Positions 36,079-46,449 are shown, numbered from the stretch's first letter. The stretch: 64,000 bases of DNA from Sulfurospirillum sp. (GCA_014859685.1 JACUTU010000004.1:180295-244294); one strand, 5' to 3'. The notes: generated by a model from the letters alone, not told the origin. Translations and numbers: made by a program.

Positions 36079-37827
36079 TTATGCTTTTGGTTTTTCTCTT
36101 AAGCGAATGCCAAGTTCTCGTAGTTGTTCATTTTCAACTAGGCTTGGTGCTTGCGTTAAGAGACATTGCGCTCTTTGTGTTTTTGGAAAAGCGATAACAT
36201 CACGGATGCTTTCACTTTTGGTAAGCAGCATCATAAGTCTATCGAGTCCCATGGCAAGTCCGCCATGTGGCGGTGCGCCAAATTTGAGTGCATCAAGTAA
36301 AAATGCAAATTTTTCATGTGCTTCAGCATCGCTGATACCCAAAAGAGAAAACACTTTTTGCTGGATCTCTTTTTTGTGGATGCGCATACTTCCACCACCT
36401 AGTTCTACGCCATTTAAAACAATATCATAGGCGATACTTTCCATTTCATCGATGGGTGCGTCTAAATCGCGTGGCATCGTAAAAGGGTGGTGCAAAGCTT
36501 TGACTTTGCCCTCGGAGATTTCAAACATTTCAAAATCTACAATCCACAAAAACTCAAAAGCATCTTGCGAGATGATGCCCATCTCATTTGCTAAAAATAT
36601 TCTAAATCTTCCCATATAATCAAGCACAAGCGACTTTGCACCAGCGCCAAAAAAAACAGCGTCGCCTACATGTAAGTCACAAACTTTGATGATTTCTTCT
36701 AAATCACTTTCTTCAAAGAATTTTGCCAAAGGTCCTTTGAGTCCGTCTTCTTTCATTTGAAAATATCCAAGTCCACTTGCGCCAAATTTTCGTACATAAT
36801 CTTCAAAGCCTTTCATTTGGCGTTTTGAAAAGATATTGTCTCCATTTGGAACTTTGAGTGCTTTTATTCGGTTGTTTTTCTTATCTTTTGCAATAGAACT
36901 AAAGATTTCGTTGGAACATCGTGCAAATATATCGATAACATCAACCATCGAAAGATCATAACGCATATCAGGTTTATCACTCCCATATGTCTCCATCGCA
37001 TCTTTGTAACGCATGCGTTTAAATGGAATCTGGATCTCATGCCCACACGCTGCAAATACATCTTTGAGCAATGCTTCAGTAACTTCAATCACATCTTCTT
37101 GCGTACAAAAACTCATCTCTATATCAATCTGGGTAAATTCAGGCTGACGATCTGCACGCAAATCTTCATCGCGAAAACATTTTGCTATTTGAAAATACCT
37201 ATCAAAGCCAGAACACATAAGTAGCTGTTTAAAAAGTTGCGGAGACTGTGGCAGTGCGTAAAATTCACCATTGTGTACTCGACTTGGTACGAGATAATCT
37301 CTAGCACCCTCTGGTGTAGATTTGGTTAAAATCGGTGTTTCTACTTCCAAAAAGCCACGAGAATCGAGTAGATTTCGAGCGGCAATACTTGCTTTGCTTC
37401 TGAGTTTAAAAGTTTCATATGCTTTTGCATTGCGAAGATCTAAGTAGCGGTATTTGAGTCTGGTTTCTTCACCTACGCTGTTATCGCCGATCACAAAAGG
37501 TAGTGCTTCGCTCGCATTTTCAATAATGAGTTCATCTACAATAATTTCAATTTTGCCTGTTTTGAGTTTTGGATTTTCAAGTCCCTCTCCTCTTGGACGA
37601 ACTGTACCAATTGCTCGCAACACAAACTCATCTCGAACGCTGTTAGCTATCTTATGCGCACTTTGACTATCTTGTGGATCGCACACAAGTTGCACGAGTC
37701 CGCTTTTATCTCGAAGGTCTATAAATATAACACCACCATGATCACGAGAGTTGTTGCACCAGCCGCAAACTTCTACTCTTTGACCTATATCTTTTTCATG
37801 TATATCAGTACAATAATGACTTCTCAA
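36079..37827 (-). CDS. aspS: aspartyl-tRNA synthetase
   Basis: 582 residues, bacterial AspRS: N-terminal OB fold ([24 protein letters not shown]), class II motif 2 ([20 protein letters not shown]), the GAD insertion in the middle and motif 3 ([13 protein letters not shown]). In this phylum the enzyme is usually non-discriminating and works with GatCAB to make Asn-tRNA; nothing in the window tests that. Divergent from nadK over a 114-bp gap. Confidence 0.96.
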   Translation of the reverse strand: MRSHYCTDIHEKDIGQRVEVCGWCNNSRDHGGVIFIDLRDKSGLVQLVCDPQDSQSAHKIANSVRDEFVLRAIGTVRPRGEGLENPKLKTGKIEIIVDELIIENASEALPFVIGDNSVGEETRLKYRYLDLRNAKAYETFKLRSKASIAARNLLDSRGFLEVETPILTKSTPEGARDYLVPSRVHNGEFYALPQSPQLFKQLLMCSGFDRYFQIAKCFRDEDLRADRQPEFTQIDIEMSFCTQEDVIEVTEALLKDVFAACGHEIQIPFKRMRYKDAMETYGSDKPDMRYDLSMVDVIDIFARCSNEIFSSIAKDKKNNRIKALKVPNGDNIFSKRQMKGFEDYVRKFGASGLGYFQMKEDGLKGPLAKFFEESDLEEIIKVCDLHVGDAVFFGAGAKSLVLDYMGRFRIFLANEMGIISQDAFEFLWIVDFEMFEISEGKVKALHHPFTMPRDLDAPIDEMESIAYDIVLNGVELGGGSMRIHKKEIQQKVFSLLGISDAEAHEKFAFLLDALKFGAPPHGGLAMGLDRLMMLLTKSESIRDVIAFPKTQRAQCLLTQAPSLVENEQLRELGIRLREKPKA

Positions 37828-37941
37828 AGTATAATTTCCTTTTCCATCGCATTTTAAAAGGCTACGATTTTAGCAAAAAATAGCTTTAGCTTTGGTAAGG
37901 CTAAAGTACAATTAATCAAAGAAACGATAAAATCCCTCACT

Positions 37942-38820
37942 ATGAAAATAATCAATACACCAGAAAAAATTTTATCAATTAAAACCGTTGGCATTATTGC
38001 AAAACCAAATGATGCATCTATGAAAATTTACTTTGAAACTATACGAAATGCCTTAGAAAAACGAGGCGTAAAACTACTTGTCGCACAAAGCACTGCCGAT
38101 CTTTTTGGCTGTGAGGGAGTAAGTTTTGAAGCGATGTGTGAAGCATCTGATTTTTTGATTTCGCTTGGAGGCGATGGTACGCTTATCTCACTTTGTAGAC
38201 GCAGTTTTTATTTTAGAAAACCTGTACTTGGGATCTACGCCGGTAATTTAGGATTTCTCACCGATATAGAAGCAGACGAAATTGAACCATTTATAGAAAA
38301 GATTTTTGTGGGAGACTACCGTATCGATACAAGAATGTTGCTTGAAGTTACGCTATATACAAAAGATAAGCAAGAAAAACTGTTGGCTTTTAATGATGCG
38401 GTATTTTCCCGTGCAAAAATTTCAGGAATGACAACTATTCAAGCGTCTATTCAGGGGCAACTTTTTAACGCGTATTATGGTGATGGTTTGATTGTTTCGA
38501 CACCAACGGGTTCCACCGCATACAATCTTTCAGCTGGCGGACCGCTTGTGTATCCACTAACTGAAGCACTTATTCTTACTCCTATCTGTCCACATTCGCT
38601 CACACAACGACCTCTTGTTTTACCTGTAAATTTTGAAGTTTCATTTCGTTGCAAAGAAAAAGATACGCTTATCGTGATAGATGGTCAAGATACCTATGAG
38701 ATGGGAGATTTTGAATCTGTCAGTATAAAGATAGCAAGCAGTGGTGCAAAATTGATCCATAGATTGGATCGAAATTATTTTGAAGTGTTGAAAAATAAGC
38801 TGCGATGGGGAGATGAATGA
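37942..38820 (+). CDS. nadK: NAD kinase
   Basis: 292 residues with the catalytic LGGDGTLISLCRR near 75-87, NLGFLTDIE, and the Gly-rich VSTPTGSTAYNLSAGGPLVYP. Makes NADP from NAD. Overlaps recN by 4 bp; the pair is conserved as a unit in this phylum as I recall. Confidence 0.95.
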   Translation: MKIINTPEKILSIKTVGIIAKPNDASMKIYFETIRNALEKRGVKLLVAQSTADLFGCEGVSFEAMCEASDFLISLGGDGTLISLCRRSFYFRKPVLGIYAGNLGFLTDIEADEIEPFIEKIFVGDYRIDTRMLLEVTLYTKDKQEKLLAFNDAVFSRAKISGMTTIQASIQGQLFNAYYGDGLIVSTPTGSTAYNLSAGGPLVYPLTEALILTPICPHSLTQRPLVLPVNFEVSFRCKEKDTLIVIDGQDTYEMGDFESVSIKIASSGAKLIHRLDRNYFEVLKNKLRWGDE

Positions 38821-40349
38821 TTCAAAGACTTCTTGTAAAAAACCAACTCACTTTTGATCTGTGCGAACTTGAATTTTCATCAGGACTCATTGCTTTTAGT
38901 GGTGCGAGCGGAGCTGGAAAATCTGTACTCATGCAAGCATTATTGTCGCTTTTTGGTTTATCGCAAAGCAACGCTTCATTGATTGAAGCACAAGTGGTGG
39001 GTGATTTGCAACTTGAAGCATTTGGTTTGCAAAGCGAAGAGGTTAATGTTTTTAAATGCTTCAAAGATAAATCCATTCGCTACTTTATAAATTTACAAAG
39101 TGTTTCAAAAAATAGTATGGCACAAATCACAAGTTCTTTTGTGAGTTATCTTTCGATGCGTAGTGATGATGATTTTGCGAGTGAAAAACTGTTGGAATTA
39201 CTTGATGCACTCATCACACAAAAAGAGCCAGCGTACAGTACGCGGCTTGAAGCATTTGCGACTACTTTTAAGGCATACGCTCAAGAGCGAAGCGAGCTTG
39301 AAGCGCTTGAAGCTAAAGAGAAAAAAGTAGAAGAACTCAAAGAATTTGCTCGTTTTGAAATCGCAAAGATAGAAGATATCAATCCTAAAATTGGAGAAGA
39401 TGAGGAGCTTCTTTCTTTTAAGCGATCCCTATCAAAAAAAGAGAAGTTGCAAGAGAGTCTTGCTAAGGCGTTGGAGATTTTTCAGCTTGAAAATTATGTC
39501 ACTGAAGCGTTACATTTGATGGATAAACAAAGTGGTTTTTTTGATGAATCCATGAATGAATTACGGGCTTTGTTTGAAGAGCAGAGCCAAAAATTAGAAG
39601 AACTTGAAGAGATAGATGTAGAAGCGTTACTGAGCCGTATCGAAAAGATTGCATCACTCAAGTCAAGACACGGATCTATCGAACAAGTGCTTGCATATAA
39701 AGAACAAAAGATCCAAGAGTTGCGATCGTATGAAAATATTTCATTTACAAAAGAAGCACTTGAGCTTACATGTAAAGAGCATTTAGCCTATCTTCATGAA
39801 CATGCACAGCAGATTAACACCAAACGAAATGCACAAATCGCAACGCTTGCAAAAGCTATCAATGCGTATCTCGACAAACTCTATATGCCACAGATTGGTT
39901 TAAGTTTAGAACCAATAGCTTTGTGTGCCACAGGCAGTGATAGTGTGGTTTTAGATCTTGCAACTGTGAGTGTAAAAAAGATAAGTTCAGGTGAATACAA
40001 CAGGCTACGGCTTGCTTTTGTAGCTACAAAAAGTGATATTTTGCAACAAGGAAGCGGGATTTTGATTCTCGATGAAATTGATGCAAATCTTAGTGGCAAA
40101 GAATCTATGAGTGTGGCAAAAGTTTTGCAAGAACTCTCACGCCGTTATCAAATATTTGCGATCTCTCACCAGCCACAACTTTCAAGTAAAGCTGATATGC
40201 ATTTTTTGGTTACAAAAGAAGAGGGCAAAAGCGGAGTGAAGCTTTTAAATAAGCAAGAACGCATAGAGGAGTTGGCTCGTATGGTAAGTGCCGAGCAGAT
40301 CACAGATGAAGCCAGAGCATTGGCACAATCACTTTTAGAAGAGGTTTAA
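38817..40349 (+). CDS. recN: SMC-like DNA repair ATPase RecN
   Basis: 510 residues. Walker A AFSGASGAGKSVLMQALLS near 29-47, central coiled coil from about 145 to 330, and the C-terminal ABC part with KKISSGEYNRLRLAFVATKSD and GILILDEIDANLSGKE. RecN holds DNA ends in double-strand break repair. It is somewhat shorter than the 553-residue E. coli protein, mainly in the coiled coil. Confidence 0.9.
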   Translation: MIQRLLVKNQLTFDLCELEFSSGLIAFSGASGAGKSVLMQALLSLFGLSQSNASLIEAQVVGDLQLEAFGLQSEEVNVFKCFKDKSIRYFINLQSVSKNSMAQITSSFVSYLSMRSDDDFASEKLLELLDALITQKEPAYSTRLEAFATTFKAYAQERSELEALEAKEKKVEELKEFARFEIAKIEDINPKIGEDEELLSFKRSLSKKEKLQESLAKALEIFQLENYVTEALHLMDKQSGFFDESMNELRALFEEQSQKLEELEEIDVEALLSRIEKIASLKSRHGSIEQVLAYKEQKIQELRSYENISFTKEALELTCKEHLAYLHEHAQQINTKRNAQIATLAKAINAYLDKLYMPQIGLSLEPIALCATGSDSVVLDLATVSVKKISSGEYNRLRLAFVATKSDILQQGSGILILDEIDANLSGKESMSVAKVLQELSRRYQIFAISHQPQLSSKADMHFLVTKEEGKSGVKLLNKQERIEELARMVSAEQITDEARALAQSLLEEV

Positions 40350-40352
40350 GAG

Positions 40353-41609
40353 ATGGAAAAAAATAAAATACTCATTGTTGAAGATAACAAGGCATTGGCA
40401 AAACTTATAGCAAAAAAGATGCAAAAAGATCCAATATTTTCGATAGATATAGCCCATAGTTTACAAGAAGCAAAAGAGCTTATAGCTGTAAACCGTGATT
40501 ATTTTTTGAGTTTGCTTGATCTTAATCTTCCTGATGCGCCAAATGGAGAAGTAGTTGATTTTGTACTCCAAAAAAAGATTCCTGTTATCGTACTTACGGG
40601 CAATATAGATACGCAAACAAGAGAAGAAATCCTTAAAAAAGATATCATTGATTATGTTTATAAGGGCAATATGGACGATGTGAATTACATCTTTGCACTT
40701 GTTGTACGACTTTGGAAAAATCGCACATGTAAGGTTATGATTGTAGATGATTCGATAGTAACGCGAAATGAAGTGAAAAAAATGCTCCAAACGCAAATGT
40801 ATCAAGTTTTTGCAGCAGCTCATGGCGAAGAGGCGCTTGGATATATGCAAACAAATGCCGATATGAAACTTATTCTCACAGATTATCATATGCCAGTGAT
40901 TGATGGTTTTGAACTTACAAAACAGTTGCGTCAAACATACACTAAAAATGAATTAGGGATCATTGCGATGACAGCAGTTACTGATGAGATGCTCTCTTCA
41001 CGATTTTTAAAGATCGGTGCAAATGATTTTATCAACATACCTTTTACTAGAGAAGAACTTACATGTAGAGTCAATAATACGGTAGAGTATCTTGAATTTA
41101 TCGAAACGATTAGCGATATGGCAAATACAGATTTTCTCACAGGATTGTACAATAGACGCTACTTTTTCAAGCAGATGCACGAATATGACAAGATAGCTAA
41201 AGAGCAAGATTTGCCATATGCGATTGCAATGATAGATCTTGATAATTTTAAAACTATCAATGATACTTACGGGCATGATCTAGGTGATAAGGTGATTTGT
41301 GCGTGTGCGCAAGTGCTTCGTGAAAATACTAAAGGTTCTGATATAGTGGCACGATTTGGTGGAGAAGAGTTTTGTATCGCACTCAAAAACATAGATAAAA
41401 AAACAGCGGTTGCATTTTTTGTGAAACTGCGTATGGCACTCTCTCAAACTAAAGTAATGCTTATTGATAAAGAGATAAATTTTAGTGCTTCCATTGGTGT
41501 AGCGTTTGATAGCGATGCCACGATTGATGAGATAATTGACCATGCGGATATGGCACTTTATTTAGCGAAAAAAAATGGTCGCAATCGTGTTGAAATCTCA
41601 CAGGAATAG
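40353..41609 (+). CDS. REC-REC-GGDEF response regulator (diguanylate cyclase)
   Basis: 418 residues: receiver 1 with phospho-Asp56 in LLDLNLPDAP, receiver 2 with LTDYHMPVIDG, and a GGDEF domain beginning at DFLTGLYNRRYF with active site GGEEF near 336-340. It should make c-di-GMP. The inhibitory RxxD site five residues before GGEEF reads KGSD, so product inhibition may be lost. Gene order and architecture match CbrR (bile resistance regulator) of C. jejuni from memory; the cognate kinase is not in the window. Confidence 0.92.
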   Translation: MEKNKILIVEDNKALAKLIAKKMQKDPIFSIDIAHSLQEAKELIAVNRDYFLSLLDLNLPDAPNGEVVDFVLQKKIPVIVLTGNIDTQTREEILKKDIIDYVYKGNMDDVNYIFALVVRLWKNRTCKVMIVDDSIVTRNEVKKMLQTQMYQVFAAAHGEEALGYMQTNADMKLILTDYHMPVIDGFELTKQLRQTYTKNELGIIAMTAVTDEMLSSRFLKIGANDFINIPFTREELTCRVNNTVEYLEFIETISDMANTDFLTGLYNRRYFFKQMHEYDKIAKEQDLPYAIAMIDLDNFKTINDTYGHDLGDKVICACAQVLRENTKGSDIVARFGGEEFCIALKNIDKKTAVAFFVKLRMALSQTKVMLIDKEINFSASIGVAFDSDATIDEIIDHADMALYLAKKNGRNRVEISQE

Positions 41610-41612
41610 ATG

Positions 41613-42401
41613 ATGATCATTGATACGCATTGCCATTTAGACGATACAAGATATGATGAAGATTTACAAATAGTGTTACAAAACGCTACATGTAAGGGTG
41701 TTCAAGGTGTACTTATTCCTGGTGCAGATATCACAGATTTGCCAAAAGCACAAGCGATTGCACACAAAAATGAGGGTATATTTTATGCAGCCGGTGTACA
41801 TCCTTATCATATAGATGGATTTGATGAGGCTATTTTACGCGTGCATTTAGCAGACGCAAAGTGTATCGCAGTTGGCGAATGTGGCTTAGATTATTTTCGT
41901 TTACCGCAAGATGTGGACGAAAAAGAGAAAGAAAAAGTGAAACAACAGGAGATTTTTGCTTTACATGTAAGGCTTGCTAGAGAGTTACAAAAGCCCTTGA
42001 TTGTGCATATTAGAGAGGCAAATGAAGATAGTAAAAGAGTTTTGATTCAAGAAAATGCACGAGAAGTTGGCGGTGTTTTACATTGCTATAACGCTAGTGA
42101 ACATTTGCTGGAATTAGCGGAGCATGGATTTTATTTTGGCATCGGTGGTGTTTTGACTTTTAAAAATGCAAAAAAACTTCTTGAGATACTACCAAAAATT
42201 CCGCTTGAACGCTTAGTTATAGAAACAGATGCGCCTTATCTTACTCCCCATCCACACAGAGGAGAGCGAAATGAGCCAGCCTATACGCGGTTGGTAGTGC
42301 AAAAGATAGCAGAAATTTTACAAAAAAGCGAAGAAGAGATAGAAAATATCACAACAGCCAACGCAAAAACTCTTTTTAAAGCATTTGCAAAGAGCTTTTA
42401 G
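41613..42401 (+). CDS. TatD family metal-dependent hydrolase
   Basis: 262 residues: metal-binding IIDTHCHLDD at the start, AVGECGLDYFR, PLIVHIREANED, GGVLHCYNA and LVIETDAPYLTPHPHRG. TatD proteins are 3'-5' DNA exonucleases of the amidohydrolase fold. The second ATG (41613) is at the better distance from AGGA. Two TACATGTA palindromes lie within the gene (41687, 41962). Confidence 0.92.
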   Translation: MIIDTHCHLDDTRYDEDLQIVLQNATCKGVQGVLIPGADITDLPKAQAIAHKNEGIFYAAGVHPYHIDGFDEAILRVHLADAKCIAVGECGLDYFRLPQDVDEKEKEKVKQQEIFALHVRLARELQKPLIVHIREANEDSKRVLIQENAREVGGVLHCYNASEHLLELAEHGFYFGIGGVLTFKNAKKLLEILPKIPLERLVIETDAPYLTPHPHRGERNEPAYTRLVVQKIAEILQKSEEEIENITTANAKTLFKAFAKSF

Positions 42402-42406
42402 GGTAT

Positions 42407-42412
42407 TATAAT
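42407..42412 (+). promoter_or_regulatory. -10 box before the LysM transglycosylase gene
   Basis: TATAAT in the 40-bp gap after tatD, 29 bp before the next ATG; suggests that the downstream envelope genes also have their own promoter. Confidence 0.5.
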
Positions 42413-42441
42413 TGCTTTATGTAAACCTATAAAGGAGAGCA

Positions 42442-43656
42442 ATGCTACGGATACTTTTTTCTCTTATCTTCATCACTCAAGGCTTATTTGCTTTTTTAAA
42501 CACGCACAATAATTATCAAGAACAAGAGAGAGTTGTAAAAACTTTTGATATTGATCCGAGTTTTCTCATCGAACCTGTTTTTGTTTCGATGAATAGCGAC
42601 CTAAATACTTACAAAACGAAACACTTTTTAAAAACTCTTGAAAATGGCTACAAATTTGTACCAACTTTAAGACGAATGATCAAAGAAGCTGGCATTCCAG
42701 ATGCGTTTTTATATCTTGCGATGGTAGAGTCAAACTTTGCGGCCACCGCACATTCAAGTGCGCGAGCGGTTGGACTGTGGCAATTTATGCCCTACACCGC
42801 TCGAAAATTTGGACTCAATATAGATTTATATGTAGATGAGCGAAGAGATCCTATCAAATCCACCCAAGCAGCTATCGCTTATCTCAAATACCTTCACGCA
42901 GAATTTGGCAAATGGTATCTTGCGGCAATCGCATATAACTGTGGTGATGGCAGATTGCGAAGAGCTATCGCAGAAGCGAAAAGCGATGATTTGCTAACTC
43001 TATTAGATGTGAAAAAAAAATATCTCCCAAGAGAAAGCAGATTGTATATCCGAAAAATTTTAATGATGCAGCAACTTTCTACAAATACGGATTTTATCGT
43101 AAGCAATGATGTAAGTTATCTTATGAATCGAGGTAGCAGCGATAGTTTTGTGGAAGTTTTTATCCAAGGAGGCACAACACTTGATGAGGTTGCCTATGCA
43201 CTTGATATGCCACTCAAAGAACTTAACGCTCTCAATTATCATCTACTCTACGGTTTCGCGCCACCAAGTTCAAAACCCTACCACATTTATATACCGTACA
43301 GCAAACAAACAGCATTTGCACAGAATTTTGATAACACACAAAGCAAGGGCAGATTTTATGTCTACGAGATCAAAAAAGGTGACTCATTGCATGCGATAGC
43401 AAAAAAATATAGAGTAGATTTTAAACTAATCAAAGACTTTAACAAACTTAAATCAAATCTTTTGAGCATCAATCAAAAACTGGTTATTCCCGTTGTAAAA
43501 CCAAGAGAAAAGCGATATACCATAAAAAAAGGTGATACGATTGGACAAATTTCACAACGATTTTCTATCGATATTGATACTATTTTGCAAGCGAACAATA
43601 AAAAAAATACGATGATTTTGCCAGGAGAAACACTTGTTATCCCGCAACACTATTAA
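42442..43656 (+). CDS. MltD-type lytic transglycosylase with two LysM domains
   Basis: 404 residues: signal peptide (LRILFSLIFITQGLFA), SLT domain with catalytic Glu in YLAMVESNFAATAHSSARAV and GLWQFMPYTARKFG, then two LysM modules near 300-345 and 350-404 (YEIKKGDSLHAIAKKYRV and YTIKKGDTIGQISQRFSI). Cuts glycan strands to 1,6-anhydro ends. GGAGAG 6 bp before the ATG. Overlaps rlpA by 23 bp. Confidence 0.92.
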   Translation: MLRILFSLIFITQGLFAFLNTHNNYQEQERVVKTFDIDPSFLIEPVFVSMNSDLNTYKTKHFLKTLENGYKFVPTLRRMIKEAGIPDAFLYLAMVESNFAATAHSSARAVGLWQFMPYTARKFGLNIDLYVDERRDPIKSTQAAIAYLKYLHAEFGKWYLAAIAYNCGDGRLRRAIAEAKSDDLLTLLDVKKKYLPRESRLYIRKILMMQQLSTNTDFIVSNDVSYLMNRGSSDSFVEVFIQGGTTLDEVAYALDMPLKELNALNYHLLYGFAPPSSKPYHIYIPYSKQTAFAQNFDNTQSKGRFYVYEIKKGDSLHAIAKKYRVDFKLIKDFNKLKSNLLSINQKLVIPVVKPREKRYTIKKGDTIGQISQRFSIDIDTILQANNKKNTMILPGETLVIPQHY

Positions 43657-44413
43657 AATAGCATCTCTACTTATTTGCATTACTTTTATAGCAGGGTGTA
43701 GCTCAAAACCATACACTTACAGCCCCATAGACAGAAGTTACACACCACCAAAAACACAGATCGTAAATTCTGCAAATATGCACCGAGCCACTATGAAGCC
43801 CTACAGTGTTTTGGGTAAAACTTACTACCCTACACAAGTGAGTATGGGCGATAGTTTTAGTGGTGTGGCAAGTTGGTATGGCAAGGATTTTCATGCGAAA
43901 AAAACATCAAATGGTGAGGTATATAACATGTATGATATGACCGCAGCACACAAAACTTTGCCAATGAATACGATGCTTAAAGTAACCAATCTTTCAAACG
44001 AGCGTTCGGCTATAGTGCGGGTTAATGATCGTGGACCTTTTGTAAAAAGTAGAATTATCGACCTTTCTTATGCGGCAGCAAGCAGACTTGATATGCAAAC
44101 AAAAGGGACAGCTCCGATTCGCATAGAGGTTATAGGATTTAATGGCGTGATTGGTGATATGCAACACAAACAAAGTGTGATGATGGATAATTATTTTGTA
44201 CAAATTGGTGCATTTCGCAATAAAAATGGTGCGCAGCGATACACAAGTGACAATGCAAGCGTGCAGGGAAGATACAAGGCTACACTTCGAGAATCTATGC
44301 TGGATAATACGCCCATATATCGAGTTTGGCTCAGTGGATTTGGTTCAGAATCTGAAGCAAGAGATTTTATAGATCAAGGTCAATTTGGCGGATCATTTAT
44401 CACAAGAGAGTAA
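43634..44413 (+). CDS. rlpA: RlpA family septal ring lipoprotein
   Basis: 259 residues. Lipoprotein signal with lipobox IAGC (Cys near 22), double-psi beta-barrel with GVASWYGKDFHAKKTSNGE and RVNDRGPFVKSRIIDLSYAA, and a C-terminal SPOR domain (YFVQIGAFRNKNGAQ). RlpA cleaves peptide-free glycan at division sites. The start is TTG at 43634 with AGGAGA 5-6 bp upstream, inside the end of the transglycosylase gene. Confidence 0.91.
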   Translation: MLSRNTIKIASLLICITFIAGCSSKPYTYSPIDRSYTPPKTQIVNSANMHRATMKPYSVLGKTYYPTQVSMGDSFSGVASWYGKDFHAKKTSNGEVYNMYDMTAAHKTLPMNTMLKVTNLSNERSAIVRVNDRGPFVKSRIIDLSYAAASRLDMQTKGTAPIRIEVIGFNGVIGDMQHKQSVMMDNYFVQIGAFRNKNGAQRYTSDNASVQGRYKATLRESMLDNTPIYRVWLSGFGSESEARDFIDQGQFGGSFITRE

Positions 44414-44415
44414 AA

Positions 44416-44988
44416 ATGACAAAAATAACAAGAAAAACAAAAGAAACAGATATAACGCTGGAGCTACAACTCTACGGATCTGGTAAGAGCAACATTCAAA
44501 CTGGCATTGGATTTTTTGATCATATGCTCGAAGCCTTTTCAAAACATTCACTCATTGATCTCAATCTTACATGTAAGGGTGATTTGCACATTGATTTTCA
44601 CCATAGCGTTGAAGATGTAGGGATAGTTTTAGGACAAGCACTCAAAAAAGCGATCTATCCTATAGAAAATGTTGAACGCTATGCCAATGCGATTGTTGTG
44701 ATGGATGAAGCGAGCGTTGAGTCTTCTTTGGATCTGAGCAATCGACCTTTTTTAGTATATCTGTGCGATATTCATGGAAAAGTCGGTGCTTTTGATGTGG
44801 AACTTGTGGAAGAGTTTTTTCGAGCTGTTGCGTTTCAAGCAGGCATCACCTTACATGTAGAGTGTAAGCGAGGTAAAAATAACCACCATATCATCGAAGC
44901 TTCTTTCAAATCTTTTGCCGTAGCACTAAGACGCGCTTTGAGTAAAAATAGTGCGATGGGCATTCCAAGTACAAAAGGCGTGCTGTGA
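44416..44988 (+). CDS. hisB: imidazoleglycerol-phosphate dehydratase
   Basis: 190 residues, monofunctional HisB (no phosphatase half). Manganese-binding histidine motifs FFDHMLEAFSKHS, DFHHSVEDVGI and KRGKNNHHIIEASFKSF. Sixth step to histidine. It stands alone among envelope genes, with no other his gene in the window, 2 bp after rlpA and overlapping the KdsC-like gene by 4 bp. Confidence 0.96.
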   Translation: MTKITRKTKETDITLELQLYGSGKSNIQTGIGFFDHMLEAFSKHSLIDLNLTCKGDLHIDFHHSVEDVGIVLGQALKKAIYPIENVERYANAIVVMDEASVESSLDLSNRPFLVYLCDIHGKVGAFDVELVEEFFRAVAFQAGITLHVECKRGKNNHHIIEASFKSFAVALRRALSKNSAMGIPSTKGVL

Positions 44989-45479
44989 TTAAGCTTTTTG
45001 TTTTTGATGTTGATGGTTGCATGAGTGATGGCAGTATCATTTATGATACAAATGGTTGTGAGAGTAAGATTTTTGATGTAAAAGATGGATTTGCTATGAT
45101 CTCATTAGCGCCTTTAGGCTTTAAAAGTGCGATTATCACAGGCAGAGAATCTGCTATTGTTGCAAGAAGAGCCAAAGAGTTACAGATAAGCCATCTGTAT
45201 CAAAATGTGAAAGATAAAAAGAGTGTTTTGCAAGAGATTTTAAAAAAAGAGGGTTTGGGCTTTGAAAATGTGGCCGCAATTGGAGATGATTTTAATGATT
45301 TGCGGCTCTTAAGAAGTGTCGGGCATTCGTTTGCGCCAAATGATGCAAATGAAATTGTAAAAAAAAGCGTCACAACTGTTTTGAGTAAAAATGGTGGAAG
45401 AGGTGCTGTGCGTGAAATGATAGAGATAGTACTTGCAAAAGAGCAAAAAATGCAAGAGTGGATTACGCTTTGGCAATAA
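44985..45479 (+). CDS. KdsC-type HAD phosphatase
   Basis: 164 residues, capless HAD fold: FDVDGCMSDGSIIYD (nucleophile and acid Asp), IITGRESAIVARRAKE and AIGDDFNDLRLL. Fits 3-deoxy-manno-octulosonate 8-phosphate phosphatase in the Kdo pathway, consistent with lptC and lptA next. GTG start overlapping the hisB stop. The first motif has Cys-Met in place of the usual Val-Leu-Thr, a mild departure. Confidence 0.88.
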   Translation: MIKLFVFDVDGCMSDGSIIYDTNGCESKIFDVKDGFAMISLAPLGFKSAIITGRESAIVARRAKELQISHLYQNVKDKKSVLQEILKKEGLGFENVAAIGDDFNDLRLLRSVGHSFAPNDANEIVKKSVTTVLSKNGGRGAVREMIEIVLAKEQKMQEWITLWQ

Positions 45480-45994
45480 AATTTTTTTACTACTGCATAG
45501 TAGTATTTGGATTTATGAGTGTTTTTTTGCTAACTAAAGAGCCATATGGGCTTAAGGCTGAACTATCTGGAAAAAATTTAGCACAAATTGAACTTTTTGG
45601 TGCCCAAAATTTTGATTTAACAAAAGATGGTACACTAAGCATCACAACAGCACAAGAAGTCAAACGCTATGCAAAATTTGATACTTTTACAAAGTTACAT
45701 GTGATCCATAAAAATAAAAATTTTGTAGATACAGTTTTATCAAACAATGCAATTTTGCAAGATCGAATCGTTACGCTGAATGGTAATGTGCGATACTTCA
45801 GAAGTGATGGGCTTTCATTAAAAACACAAGAAGCAGTTTATGCTATGGATACAAAAATTCTCAGCTCCGCCGTTGAATTTTTGCTCCAAAATAACAGACT
45901 CGATGTTCAGGGCGAAAGCTTCGTGTACCGCTTTAATGATGGAGTGCTAGATGCTTTAGGAATTCATGCAGTTATAAAGGACAAAACACAGTGA
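45458..45994 (+). CDS. lptC: LPS export protein LptC
   Basis: 178 residues or slightly fewer: one N-terminal membrane anchor (FFYYCIVVFGFMSVFLL) and a periplasmic beta-jellyroll with little conserved sequence. Called from topology, length and its position between the KdsC-like gene and lptA. GTG 45458 is the longest start; TTG 45470 is as plausible, and neither has a convincing ribosome site. Confidence 0.8.
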   Translation: MDYALAIKFFYYCIVVFGFMSVFLLTKEPYGLKAELSGKNLAQIELFGAQNFDLTKDGTLSITTAQEVKRYAKFDTFTKLHVIHKNKNFVDTVLSNNAILQDRIVTLNGNVRYFRSDGLSLKTQEAVYAMDTKILSSAVEFLLQNNRLDVQGESFVYRFNDGVLDALGIHAVIKDKTQ

Positions 45995-46449
45995 AATTTT
46001 TAATTTTTCTTTTTTTATGTATAAATTTAGCAATTGCTTCAAATGTGCAAATCGTTGCACAAAAATTTTGGGCAGATGAAAAAAAACTTATTTCTGTTTT
46101 TAGTGGCGATGTGATTATCACAAAAGAACAGGATAAACTTGTAGCACAAGAAGTTACAATCGATTTTGATACACAGAAACAGCCGCTTAAATACACAGCA
46201 ACTGGTGATGCAAAGATAGATATGATGATGCATGAGAAAAAATATTTTGCCAAAGCAGACAAGATGATTTATGATCCACTTAAGGATGAATACGAACTTA
46301 TTGGCAACGCATTTTTGCACGAAATTGCTACCGATAAAAAAGTATATGGCGATACAATTTTAGTGAATCAAAAAAATGGAAAATATGAAGTTGATAGCAC
46401 TGGTAAAAAACCTGTAAAGTTTATCTTTAAAATTGAGGAAAAGAAGTGA
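45991..46449 (+). CDS. lptA: LPS transport periplasmic protein LptA
   Basis: 152 residues: signal peptide (FLIFLFLCINLAIA) then OstA-like beta-jellyroll with VFSGDVIITKEQDKLVAQEV and KYTATGDAKIDMMMH. Bridges LptC to the outer-membrane LptDE. GTG start overlaps the lptC stop by 4 bp and the end overlaps engB by 4 bp. Confidence 0.88.
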   Translation: MKFLIFLFLCINLAIASNVQIVAQKFWADEKKLISVFSGDVIITKEQDKLVAQEVTIDFDTQKQPLKYTATGDAKIDMMMHEKKYFAKADKMIYDPLKDEYELIGNAFLHEIATDKKVYGDTILVNQKNGKYEVDSTGKKPVKFIFKIEEKK

